DNA from: Citrobacter sedlakii NBRC 105722
GTDB taxonomy: Bacteria; Pseudomonadota; Gammaproteobacteria; Enterobacterales; Enterobacteriaceae
DNA: 64,000 nt
NCBI RefSeq assembly: GCF_000759835.1
Contig: NZ_BBNB01000001.1
Coordinates: 186,001 to 250,000 of the forward strand
Reading direction: 5' to 3'
A program made the position numbers and the translations under genes. Below, piece by piece: positions 19,750-27,515 of this stretch; the first letter of the stretch is position 1; every line of letters begins with the position of its first letter. The notes beneath the pieces were generated by a model. That model made no database searches. It saw only the letters and a list, made by a program, of their open reading frames with translations, and was not told where the DNA came from.

Positions 19750-20235
19750 TTAAATGTGATACACGTCAATCACCTGACGGATATAGTCATTGTTCAGCCG
19801 CACTGTTTTACGCACAATTTGCGGGACGCCGCTTTCTTCAATCAGCGTGCAGTGCGTCGTGCCAAAATACGCATCGGTATGCTGATACCGGTGGCTGTAG
19901 GTCACCCAGTTGTAGCGCACCGCCAGGCCTTCCGCCGTTTCGCCCAACAGTTCGACATTCGCGATCATATGTGTGGTACGCGGTTCCGGCGTGCTGGCGC
20001 CGGACCGTTCCGTTTTGATGCGATACACCCGATCTTCCAGCCCCTCGCGGTTCGGGTAATAAATAAGCGAGATTTCACGTTGCGGATCGCGGGTCGGTTT
20101 ATCATCATCTCCCCACGCGGGCATCCAGAACACCACGCCGGGGCTATAGCAGTTCAGCCACGCATCCCACTGGCGATCATCCAGCAACCGCGCTTCGTAA
20201 TACAGAAACTGACGCACCTGTTCCAGGGTTAACAT
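19750..20235 (-). CDS. benB: BenB, benzoate 1,2-dioxygenase small (beta) subunit
   Basis: 161 residues, the normal length for ring-hydroxylating dioxygenase beta subunits (NTF2-like fold). Recognisable family segments are FLYYEARLLDDRQWDAWL and FWMPAWGDDD. It forms the structural half of the A3B3 oxygenase. Its ATG shares one base with the benA stop (TGATG), so the two subunits are translationally coupled. Confidence 0.94.
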   Translation of the reverse strand: MLTLEQVRQFLYYEARLLDDRQWDAWLNCYSPGVVFWMPAWGDDDKPTRDPQREISLIYYPNREGLEDRVYRIKTERSGASTPEPRTTHMIANVELLGETAEGLAVRYNWVTYSHRYQHTDAYFGTTHCTLIEESGVPQIVRKTVRLNNDYIRQVIDVYHI

Positions 20236-21617
20236 CAGACTACCTCCACGCGTTGGGTGATCGACTGCTCGTAACGTTGCCGCTCTTTTTCGACTGCCGC
20301 GAGCATCACGTTTTGCCAGTGATGGTGATGCGCGATGTACAGCGCCTCGTCTTCGGACTTCACCCCGCTCAACAGTGGCGTAAAACCGGCGTGACGGGCG
20401 TGCTCGTCCGGACCGTCGACCCAGTGCAGCGCGCCGCGGCTCAGATCGCTCCAGGCCAGATTTTCCCCCAGGTATCCACGCTGGCAGGCGCTGAACTCTT
20501 CGAGATCGTCAGGGGTTCCCATACCGCTGACATTAAAGAAATCCTCGTATTGACGAATACGTAGCGCCCGCGCTTGATCAGATTCCCCTTTTGGCGCGAA
20601 ACACCAGATCGTGACTTCCGTTTTGTCTACCGCCAGAGGACGAATAACGCGAATTTGTGTCGAAAACTGATCCATCAGATAGACGTTGGGATACAGGCAT
20701 AAATTGCGGGTTTCGTTGACCATCTGGTCCGCTCGCCGTTCTCCGAATGTCGCCTGAAGCCGCGCCCGATGATCATAAACCGGGCGCACTTCCGGGTTGA
20801 TGGCGCGCGTCCAGAGCAGCATGTGGCCATTTTTAAAGCCATAGCCGCCACCGAGGCTTTTTGACCAGCCGTTGGCGTCCACCGCGCGCGTACCGTCCGC
20901 TTCATAGTTGCGTCGCGACATCGTCGAGGCATAGTTCCAGTGCACGACGCTGACATGGTAGCCGTCGGCGCCGTTTTCCGCTCCCAGCTTCCAGTTCCCT
21001 TCGTAGACATAGCTGGAAGACCCCTTCAGCACTTCCAGCCCTTCCGGCGCCTGGTCGACAATCAGATCGATGATTTTCCGTGTCTCGCCAAGATACTCCT
21101 CCAGCGGTTGTACCTCGTCATTGAGGCTACCGAATAAAAATCCACGATAAGACGCAAAGCGTGGCAGGGCTTTTAAATCATGCGATCCGTCCTGCTTAAA
21201 AGAGTCTGGATACCCGCCGGTACTTTCATCTTTCGCCTTAAGCAGCTTGCCGTTATTACTGAACGTCCAGCCATGAAACGGACAGGTAAACGAGTTTTTA
21301 TTTCCGGTTTTACGTCGGCATAACATCGCCCCGCGGTGCGCACAGCTATTAATTAACGCATGGAGGGTCTGCTGCTTGTCGCGCGTAATAATAACGGGCT
21401 GGCGGCCCAGCGTCAGAGTATAATAATCGCCGGGTTGCGCGATCTGACTTTCATGCGCCAGAAATACCCAGTTGCCTTCGAATATATGCTTCATTTCAAA
21501 ATCAAATAATTGGCTATCGGTAAAGATGGAGCGATGACAGCGATAAATATGGTTTTCCCGATCGACAATTAAGGCCTGAGAAATTTTATCTTTTAATGCC
21601 GAGAGCGTTTTTTGCAT
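20235..21617 (-). CDS. benA: BenA, benzoate 1,2-dioxygenase large (alpha) subunit
   Basis: 460 residues. The N-terminal Rieske domain has C92-x-H94 (CAHRGAM) and C112-x2-H115 (CPFHGW). The C-terminal catalytic domain has the mononuclear-iron motif [13 protein letters not shown]. It adds O2 to benzoate to give a cis-1,2-dihydrodiol carboxylate. The gene follows catA after 62 bases in the same direction and overlaps benB by one base. No benzoate transporter gene (benE/benK) accompanies the cluster in this window. Confidence 0.95.
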   Translation of the reverse strand: MQKTLSALKDKISQALIVDRENHIYRCHRSIFTDSQLFDFEMKHIFEGNWVFLAHESQIAQPGDYYTLTLGRQPVIITRDKQQTLHALINSCAHRGAMLCRRKTGNKNSFTCPFHGWTFSNNGKLLKAKDESTGGYPDSFKQDGSHDLKALPRFASYRGFLFGSLNDEVQPLEEYLGETRKIIDLIVDQAPEGLEVLKGSSSYVYEGNWKLGAENGADGYHVSVVHWNYASTMSRRNYEADGTRAVDANGWSKSLGGGYGFKNGHMLLWTRAINPEVRPVYDHRARLQATFGERRADQMVNETRNLCLYPNVYLMDQFSTQIRVIRPLAVDKTEVTIWCFAPKGESDQARALRIRQYEDFFNVSGMGTPDDLEEFSACQRGYLGENLAWSDLSRGALHWVDGPDEHARHAGFTPLLSGVKSEDEALYIAHHHHWQNVMLAAVEKERQRYEQSITQRVEVV

Positions 21618-21679
21618 GTGTCTGGTCCTCCTGCATCATTCAGGATTAAGCGTTCAGTGAATCTTTATTGGGCGGTGAA

Positions 21680-22606
21680 TTATTCCAGCGCGCGCAGGCG
21701 AGTAATACGCTGTTCTTCTTCGGCGCGCTGCGCCTTGCAGAGCGTAAAGTCGAATCGCACCTCGGTATGTTCTCCTGCCAGTTGACGCTGCGCAATTAAT
21801 GCGGGATCGGTAACCTTCACCGGATCGGCGATCAGACCATCGCGAGTGGCAAACGCAAAATCGTCCCACAGGTAGCGATCGCCATTAAGGTTAATCTGGC
21901 TGGTAAGGTGCTTAAAGCCCGGCGCAGAGACAAAGAAATGGATATGAGCAGGTCGGTTACCGTGGCGGCCCAGACGATCGAGTAACGCCTGGGTAGGGCC
22001 ATCAGGAGGACAACCGTAGCCGGAAGGCAAAATACTCCGCACGCTGTAGCGTCCTTCCGCGTCGGTGCGAATACGGCGACGCAGGTTATATTCGCTCTGG
22101 CTGGGGTCGAAAAATGAATAGTTGCCGAGCGTATTGGCGTGCCAGATGTCCACGATCGCGCCTGCGACGGGGTGTCCCTGCACGTCTTTTACTTCACCGT
22201 ACAGCCACATGACTTCTCCGTCGTCCAGACCGTCATCCATCCGGTCATGCCCGTCAGCCAGCGGCGCGTTTGCAACATACAGTGGCCCTTCAATGGTGCG
22301 TGGGGTTCCCGTTTCGGATGACTGGCTGGCTTCGATCGCTTCCTGGCGCAGATCGAGAAAGTGCTCCAGACCCAATCCGGCCGCCAATAACGCCGCTTCC
22401 TTACGTCCGCCAAGTTCATGCAGATAATTCACCGCATGCCAGAATTCTTCCTGTGTCACATTGTAGTCGTCAATTAATGTACAGATATTCGTGAGCAAGC
22501 GATGAATAATCGATTTAAAACGTTCGTTTCCATCGGTCGAGTTTAATCCGGCGCTTTCACGCAATAAATCCTGAACAGTGTGTTGGTTGATAAATGAATG
22601 GCTCAT
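21680..22606 (-). CDS. catA: CatA, catechol 1,2-dioxygenase (intradiol)
   Basis: 308 residues, typical length. Expected non-heme Fe(III) ligands are present: Y163 (GNYSFFD), Y197 (SGYGCP), H221 and H223 (RPAHIHF). An N-terminal helical dimerisation domain precedes the beta-sandwich core. It cleaves catechol to cis,cis-muconate. Being between catC and benA it links the benzoate and catechol halves of one operon. Confidence 0.96.
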   Translation of the reverse strand: MSHSFINQHTVQDLLRESAGLNSTDGNERFKSIIHRLLTNICTLIDDYNVTQEEFWHAVNYLHELGGRKEAALLAAGLGLEHFLDLRQEAIEASQSSETGTPRTIEGPLYVANAPLADGHDRMDDGLDDGEVMWLYGEVKDVQGHPVAGAIVDIWHANTLGNYSFFDPSQSEYNLRRRIRTDAEGRYSVRSILPSGYGCPPDGPTQALLDRLGRHGNRPAHIHFFVSAPGFKHLTSQINLNGDRYLWDDFAFATRDGLIADPVKVTDPALIAQRQLAGEHTEVRFDFTLCKAQRAEEEQRITRLRALE

Positions 22607-22672
22607 AATATTTCTCGCTTCTTATTTTCTGTAGGGTCATACCAGAACGATTTCCGGCGTTCGGCGTAAGGA

Positions 22673-22963
22673 TTATTTATCGCTGTCATGAATCGACGAC
22701 GGGTGGCGACACAGCGCTTCCACATGAATCTCCATGAAAGGATAAAGCGGCAACCCCATAAGTATTTGATGTAATTCTTCAGCATCCTGAACATCGAAAA
22801 CGCTGATATTGGCGTACAGCCCTGCGACGCGCCAGATATGGCGCCATTTCCCTTCCCGTTGTAACCGTTGGGAATACGCTTTTTCGCGGGCTTTCATCTC
22901 TTCTTGTTCTTTAACCGGCAGTCCGTACGGAATATTGACCGTCATTTCCACTTTAAATAGCAT
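22673..22963 (-). CDS. catC: CatC, muconolactone delta-isomerase
   Basis: 96 residues, the standard size, starting MLFKVEMTVNIPYGL, with the family segments WRHIWRVAGLYANISVFDV and LPLYPFMEIHVEAL. It converts muconolactone to beta-ketoadipate enol-lactone. It lies 12 bases after catB and 66 before catA. The decameric enzyme needs no cofactor. Confidence 0.96.
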   Translation of the reverse strand: MLFKVEMTVNIPYGLPVKEQEEMKAREKAYSQRLQREGKWRHIWRVAGLYANISVFDVQDAEELHQILMGLPLYPFMEIHVEALCRHPSSIHDSDK

Positions 22964-22975
22964 GTTGACCTCCTG

Positions 22976-24100
22976 TTATTCCCGCTGTGCGCGGGCATAA
23001 AAGCGTAATTTATCCTCATCCAGTTCCACGCCCAGTCCGGGCGTTTGCGGCAGCGCCACGTGGCCATTCGCGAAAGACAGCGGTACGCAGACAATGTCAT
23101 CCTTCAGGAGCAGCGGCCCAAACATCTCCGTTCCCCACGGTAATGACAACGTCGACCAGGCGTGCAGCGACGCGACAGTGCCGATCGTTCCTTCCAGCAT
23201 GGTGCCGCCATACAAACTGATTCCGGCAGCCTGCGCGACGTGCGCCAGTTTCAACACGCTGGCGGGACCACCCGCTTTGGCGATTTTTAACGCCCAGGCG
23301 CCGCTAAACCCCTGCTGTGCCAGACGGTAACCGTCAAAATGGCTGGCGACGGACTCATCGGCCAGAATGGCGGCGTCAGTTTGCTGACTCAGGCGTACCA
23401 GCGCCGCGCTGTCCTGCGCGCTGACCGGTTGCTCAATCAGATCGACCCCCATCGCCGCCAGTTCCCGACAGCCTTTCGCGGCGACGGTCGCGTCCCATGC
23501 CTGATTGACATCTACCCGAATGCTGGCGCGATCGCCAAGCGCCTCGACAATGGCCCGCGTGTGGCCAAGATCGTCATCAAGCGCATTGGCGCCAATTTTC
23601 AGCTTAAACGCCTGGTGTCGACCTTCCTCCAGCAGTCGCTGCCCTTCGGCAATGTCGTTTGCGGTATTCCCGCTTGCCAGTGTCCAGAGTACGGGCAGCG
23701 CAGTATTCAGCGCGCCGCCCAGTAGCGCAGAAACGGGCAACCCAAGCGCTTTTGCCTGCGCATCCAGTAGCGCCGTTTCGAGGGCCGATTTCGCAAAAGT
23801 ATTGCCCTTCACGGCTGCGTTCATCCGCGCCGTCAGCACATTGAGATTATCTGCGGGCTGACCTTTGAGCAGCGGGGTCAGATAATGGCTAATCGCAGAC
23901 TGGATTGCCTCCGGACTCTCTACGCCGTAGCTCAGCCCGCCGATGGTTGTCGCCTCTCCCAGGCCCTGAATGCCGTCCGAACGGGTGATACGCACGATAA
24001 CCAGACTCTGACAGCCCATCGTGGTCATCGATAATTTATGGGGGCGGATGGTCGGAACATCGACCAGCCAGCTTTCAATCTCTTCAACGGTTGCGCTCAT
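22976..24100 (-). CDS. catB: CatB, muconate cycloisomerase
   Basis: 374 residues from the second of two tandem ATGs (24103/24100), better spaced from AGGA. Enolase-superfamily layout: catalytic K166 and K168 (KLK), metal ligands D197 (VDVNQ), E223 (IEQP) and D248 (LADES), and K272. It turns cis,cis-muconate into muconolactone. It is the first gene of the seven-gene catBCA-benABCD operon and is divergent from an IclR-type regulator. Translation from further upstream would add residues unlike the family. Confidence 0.95.
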   Translation of the reverse strand: MSATVEEIESWLVDVPTIRPHKLSMTTMGCQSLVIVRITRSDGIQGLGEATTIGGLSYGVESPEAIQSAISHYLTPLLKGQPADNLNVLTARMNAAVKGNTFAKSALETALLDAQAKALGLPVSALLGGALNTALPVLWTLASGNTANDIAEGQRLLEEGRHQAFKLKIGANALDDDLGHTRAIVEALGDRASIRVDVNQAWDATVAAKGCRELAAMGVDLIEQPVSAQDSAALVRLSQQTDAAILADESVASHFDGYRLAQQGFSGAWALKIAKAGGPASVLKLAHVAQAAGISLYGGTMLEGTIGTVASLHAWSTLSLPWGTEMFGPLLLKDDIVCVPLSFANGHVALPQTPGLGVELDEDKLRFYARAQRE

Positions 24101-24204
24101 CATTTCTTCCTGAGAATGCGTGTCATAACTTTTGCGATCGTCATCAATAACGAACGGTGACGGTGCTTTTGACAATAGGGGTCAGCCGGGAAGTGGGTCA
24201 ACGG

Positions 24205-24232
24205 CGATAATCGAAATGGTGTGCGATTATCG
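24205..24232. promoter_or_regulatory. IclR/PcaR-type operator between catB and its regulator gene
   Basis: CGATAATCG, 10 bases, then CGATTATCG is a perfect 9-bp inverted repeat in the catB/regulator divergent region. The right part, GTGCGATTATCG, is the reverse complement of the core of the Pseudomonas PcaR site as I recall it (GTTCGATAATCGCAC). This fits autoregulation and control of catB by the neighbouring IclR protein. Confidence 0.7.
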
Positions 24233-24263
24233 GCGCGAATGTTACATTGAAGTTAATAATGTG

Positions 24264-24285
24264 ATCCCCGTGGGAAAACGGGGAT
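24264..24285. other. 8-bp hairpin in the catB/IclR intergenic region
   Basis: ATCCCCGT, GGGAAA loop, ACGGGGAT, about 75 bases before the IclR start. It may be a leader structure of the regulator mRNA or part of the operator region; there is no T-run. Confidence 0.4.
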
Positions 24286-24359
24286 ATTCCGCCTTCCGTC
24301 CCCGCACGCGAGGTATAGTGAGTGCGCTATGGCTTCGAATTGCAGCGGAGAGGAATTCA

Positions 24360-25157
24360 ATGAGCGATGAACATCAGCCGACGATCGGCACGCGACAGGC
24401 CGCATCGGACCCGAATTTCATGCTGTCGCTGGCGCGCGGTCTGGCGGTACTGAACGCCTTCACCCCGCAGCGTCAGCGCCTGACCATCTCACAACTCAGT
24501 CAAAAGACGCAGATTTCACGCGCCGCGGTCAGGCGTTGTCTGTACACTCTCGCCGCACTTGGCATGGTGCACACGCCTGATGGCCGCAGCTATGAGCTGC
24601 TTCCGCGCGTTCTGGCCGTAGGCCATGCCTATCTGGCCGGTACGCCGCTGGCGAAAGTGGCGCAGGCGGCATTAGATGATCTTGCCAGAACGCTCGGCGA
24701 GTCGTGCTCTGCGGCCACGCTGGACGGCGACAACGTGCTTTACATCGCCCGGGCAGCCATGAACAATTTGCTCAGCGTCGATATCGGGCGCGGGAGTCGT
24801 TTACCGGCGTGGGCTACGTCAATGGGACGGGTACTGCTAAGCGCGCTGCCGGAAGAGCAGTTAGAGGTGACACTGTCACGAGCAAGTTTACTGCGTTATA
24901 CCCCGTATACCCTTTGCGATCGTTCTGCGCTACGCGATGAAATCAGACGGGTGCGGATGCAAGGGTACGCGCTCGCCGATCGTCAGATCGAAGTGGGCTT
25001 ATGCTCGCTGGCGGTACCGCTGCTTTCGCGTAGCGGCACCCTTGTCGCCGCGTTAAACGTCGGCGTACCGGCTTCATCGATGAGCGCCGACGCACTAAAG
25101 CTAAAAGCCCTCGCGCCCTTGCGTCGCGCTGCGATGGAGCTGTCGCTTAAGCTATAA
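24360..25157 (+). CDS. IclR-family regulator of the cat-ben operon
   Basis: 265 residues from the ATG at 24360 behind GAGAGGAA. An N-terminal winged helix-turn-helix (LTISQLSQKTQISRAAVRRCLYTL) is followed by an IclR effector domain (ARAAMNNLLSVDIGRGSRLPAWATSMGRVLLS). Sequence and layout are closest to the PcaR/PcaU/CatR group that senses beta-ketoadipate-pathway intermediates. It is divergent from catB across a region with a PcaR-like operator. Many other proteobacterial cat-ben operons use LysR regulators (CatR/BenM); none is present here. Confidence 0.85.
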   Translation: MSDEHQPTIGTRQAASDPNFMLSLARGLAVLNAFTPQRQRLTISQLSQKTQISRAAVRRCLYTLAALGMVHTPDGRSYELLPRVLAVGHAYLAGTPLAKVAQAALDDLARTLGESCSAATLDGDNVLYIARAAMNNLLSVDIGRGSRLPAWATSMGRVLLSALPEEQLEVTLSRASLLRYTPYTLCDRSALRDEIRRVRMQGYALADRQIEVGLCSLAVPLLSRSGTLVAALNVGVPASSMSADALKLKALAPLRRAAMELSLKL

Positions 25158-25167
25158 ACTGCCGTAA

Positions 25168-25196
25168 TTGAACAGGCGTCCAGCTTTTTGTTACAC
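25168..25196 (+). promoter_or_regulatory. promoter and operator of the TetR gene (probable smvR)
   Basis: -35 TTGAAC (25168-25173), 17-base spacer, -10 TTACAC (25191-25196). The -35 lies inside the inverted repeat TTGAAC-AGGC-GTCCAG (25168-25183). The 26 bases beginning one base upstream are 21/26 identical, in the same orientation, to 17821-17846 in front of smvA. This implies autoregulation and co-control with smvA. Confidence 0.72.
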
Positions 25197-25225
25197 TGCC
25201 ATTTTTCGGGAAGATACAGGTACAT

Positions 25226-25804
25226 ATGGGCTATCTGCATAAAGATGAGCGTCGTGAAGTGATTTTGCAGGCGGCAATGCGCGTGGGGCTGGAAGACGGA
25301 TTTAAAGCCATGACGGTCCGACGTATTGCCACCGAGGCGAAAGTCGCCGCTGGTCAGGTACATCATCACTTTACCTCTGCCGGCGATCTGAAATCGCAAG
25401 CATTTGTGCGCATTATCAGTACGTTGCTTGACGCAGACGTCCCGGGCGAAGATGCCAGCTGGCGCGCGCGCCTGCATGCTATGCTTGGCAGCGACGACGG
25501 CGGTTTCGAACCTTATATCAAACTCTGGCGTGAAGCGCAGATCCTTGCCGACCAGGACGCGGATATCAAAAGCGCCTACCTGCTCACTATGCGCATGTGG
25601 CATGAAAAGACCACGGCCATTATTGAAGGTGGACTGGCAGAAGGGGAATTCTCGACGGCAGATGGCCCTGCGGATATTGCCTGGCGTTTGATTGCCCTGG
25701 TGTGCGGCCTGGATGGCATGTATGTGCTTGGTCTTCAGGAAATGGCGGATCCCGCTTTTGAACGTCATCTGGATCGTATGATCAGCCTGGAGCTGTTTTC
25801 CTGA
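25226..25804 (+). CDS. smvR: TetR-family repressor, probable SmvR
   Basis: 192 residues. N-terminal TetR helix-turn-helix (MTVRRIATEAKVAAGQVHHHFTSAGDLKSQAF) and an all-helical ligand domain. The link to smvA is made from DNA: its promoter carries the same YTGRAC-N4-GTCCAR operator found twice at smvA. In Klebsiella-type genomes smvR is, to my knowledge, directly divergent from smvA; here the ben-cat block and its regulator separate them by about 7.4 kb. The gene symbol is therefore an inference. The local function is otherwise unassigned. Confidence 0.7.
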   Translation: MGYLHKDERREVILQAAMRVGLEDGFKAMTVRRIATEAKVAAGQVHHHFTSAGDLKSQAFVRIISTLLDADVPGEDASWRARLHAMLGSDDGGFEPYIKLWREAQILADQDADIKSAYLLTMRMWHEKTTAIIEGGLAEGEFSTADGPADIAWRLIALVCGLDGMYVLGLQEMADPAFERHLDRMISLELFS

Positions 25805-25944
25805 ACCGTAGATGTAAAAACAGTACATCTTTTGTTTACATTTAGTAACACTTAAGCAACTTTTTCTTCCCCTTCGCGCCGCCCGGTTGCGCGTTTTCTA
25901 TCTATCCTTTCATCAATATTCCTAAAAACATCAATAAATTCTAA

Positions 25945-25980
25945 AAAGGGCGAATGCACAGCGTGCGTTATGCGCCCTTT
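25945..25980 (+). terminator. hairpin between smvR and narU
   Basis: AAAGGGCG ... CGCCCTTT, with further pairing inside (GCAC/GTGC), forms a long stem about 140 bases after the TetR stop; T-rich sequence starts 7 bases later (GCTTTTTTATTTTTTT). It may terminate the regulator transcript or be part of the narU leader. Confidence 0.5.
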
Positions 25981-26030
25981 GGCCTGCTTTTTTATTTTTT
26001 TATGAACGACATGTGCATGCGAGGGGCAAT

Positions 26031-27419
26031 ATGGCGCTACAAAATGAGAAAAATAATCGTTATCTCTTGAGTGACTGGAAGCCTGAAAATCCCGCTTTCT
26101 GGGAAAATAAAGGAAAACACATCGCACGACGAAATCTCTGGATTTCAGTGGCTTGTCTGTTACTTGCCTTCTGTGTCTGGATGCTTTTTAGCGCGGTGGC
26201 GGTCAATCTTAATAAAATTGGTTTTAATTTCACCACCGATCAACTGTTTTTATTAACGGCATTACCCTCTCTCTCTGGCGCAATATTACGCGTCCCCTAC
26301 TCCTTTATGGTGCCTATATTTGGCGGACGTCGCTGGACAGTTTTCAGCACCGCGATCCTGATTATTCCCTGCGTCTGGCTCGGTTTTGCCGTTCAGAACC
26401 CGAATACCCCTTTCGGGGTGTTTATTATTATTGCGCTGCTCTGTGGATTTGCCGGGGCCAACTTTGCTTCCAGCATGGGCAATATCAGCTTCTTTTTTCC
26501 AAAGGCGAAACAGGGAAGCGCGCTGGGCGTTAACGGAGGGTTGGGCAACCTCGGGGTGAGCGTAATGCAGTTGGTCGCGCCGCTGGTGATCTTCTTGCCC
26601 CTTTTCACCTTCCTCGGCGTGCAGGGCGTTCCGCAGCCTGACGGCAGTCTGCTCTCCCTGGCGAATGCCGCGTGGATCTGGGTGCCGCTACTGGCTATCG
26701 CCACTGTCGCCGCCTGGATGGGCACCAACGATATCGCCAGTTCAAAAGCCTCCATCGCCTCGCAGTTACCGGTGCTCAAGCGTTTTCATCTTTGGCTGCT
26801 CAGCCTGCTGTATCTGGCGACCTTCGGCTCGTTTATCGGTTTTTCAGCAGGCTTTGCCATGCTGTCCAAAACGCAGTTTCCGGAGGTCGACATTCTGAAT
26901 CTGGCGTTTTTCGGCCCGTTTATCGGCGCACTGGCGCGCTCTGCTGGCGGTGTGATTTCCGATAAGTTCGGCGGCGTTCGCGTGACGCTGATCAACTTCA
27001 TCTTTATGGCGCTGTTTTCCGCGCTGCTGTTCCTGACATTGCCCGGTACAGGTTCAGGAAGTTTTATCGCCTTCTACCTCGTCTTTATGGGGCTATTTTT
27101 CACGGCGGGCCTGGGCAGCGGCTCCACCTTCCAGATGATTGCCGTGATCTTCCGCCAGCTCACCCTTTACAAAGTCAAACTTCGCGGCGGCACAGATGAG
27201 CAGGCGCAGCGTGAAGCGGTGACCGATACCGCGGCGGCATTGGGCTTTATTTCCGCCATTGGCGCGGTCGGCGGCTTCTTTATCCCGAAAGCCTTTGGTA
27301 CGTCACTGGCAATGACCGGCTCCCCCGTCGGCGCCATGAAAATTTTTCTGGTGTTCTACATCGTCTGCGTACTGGTGACCTGGCTGGTCTACGGTCGCCG
27401 CAAACCCACACAACAATAA
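26031..27419 (+). CDS. narU: NarU, nitrate/nitrite transporter
   Basis: 462 residues from the ATG at 26031 behind GAGGGG, identical in start and length to E. coli NarU. It is an MFS protein of the nitrate-nitrite porter group with 12 helices and two nitrate-signature stretches (GFAGANFASSMGNISFFFP; GLGSGSTFQMIAVIFRQ), including conserved arginines in helices 2 and 8. It moves nitrate in and nitrite out. It is the first gene of the stationary-phase nitrate reductase Z cluster; narZ follows after 96 bases. Confidence 0.97.
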   Translation: MALQNEKNNRYLLSDWKPENPAFWENKGKHIARRNLWISVACLLLAFCVWMLFSAVAVNLNKIGFNFTTDQLFLLTALPSLSGAILRVPYSFMVPIFGGRRWTVFSTAILIIPCVWLGFAVQNPNTPFGVFIIIALLCGFAGANFASSMGNISFFFPKAKQGSALGVNGGLGNLGVSVMQLVAPLVIFLPLFTFLGVQGVPQPDGSLLSLANAAWIWVPLLAIATVAAWMGTNDIASSKASIASQLPVLKRFHLWLLSLLYLATFGSFIGFSAGFAMLSKTQFPEVDILNLAFFGPFIGALARSAGGVISDKFGGVRVTLINFIFMALFSALLFLTLPGTGSGSFIAFYLVFMGLFFTAGLGSGSTFQMIAVIFRQLTLYKVKLRGGTDEQAQREAVTDTAAALGFISAIGAVGGFFIPKAFGTSLAMTGSPVGAMKIFLVFYIVCVLVTWLVYGRRKPTQQ

Positions 27420-27442
27420 CAACATATTCATCGCTGTTATCA

Positions 27443-27476
27443 GGCCGGAGAAGGCGCTTGCCCCATCCTCCGGCTT
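27443..27476. repeat. REP-like element between narU and narZ
   Basis: GGCCGGAGAAGGCGCTTGCC followed by CCATCCTCCGGCTT has outer GCCGGA/TCCGGC arms and the usual REP layout. It lies between narU and narZ of one operon. Confidence 0.6.
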
Positions 27477-27515
27477 GCAGAACGACGGCAACATTATCGA
27501 AGCAGGAGAAATGTC

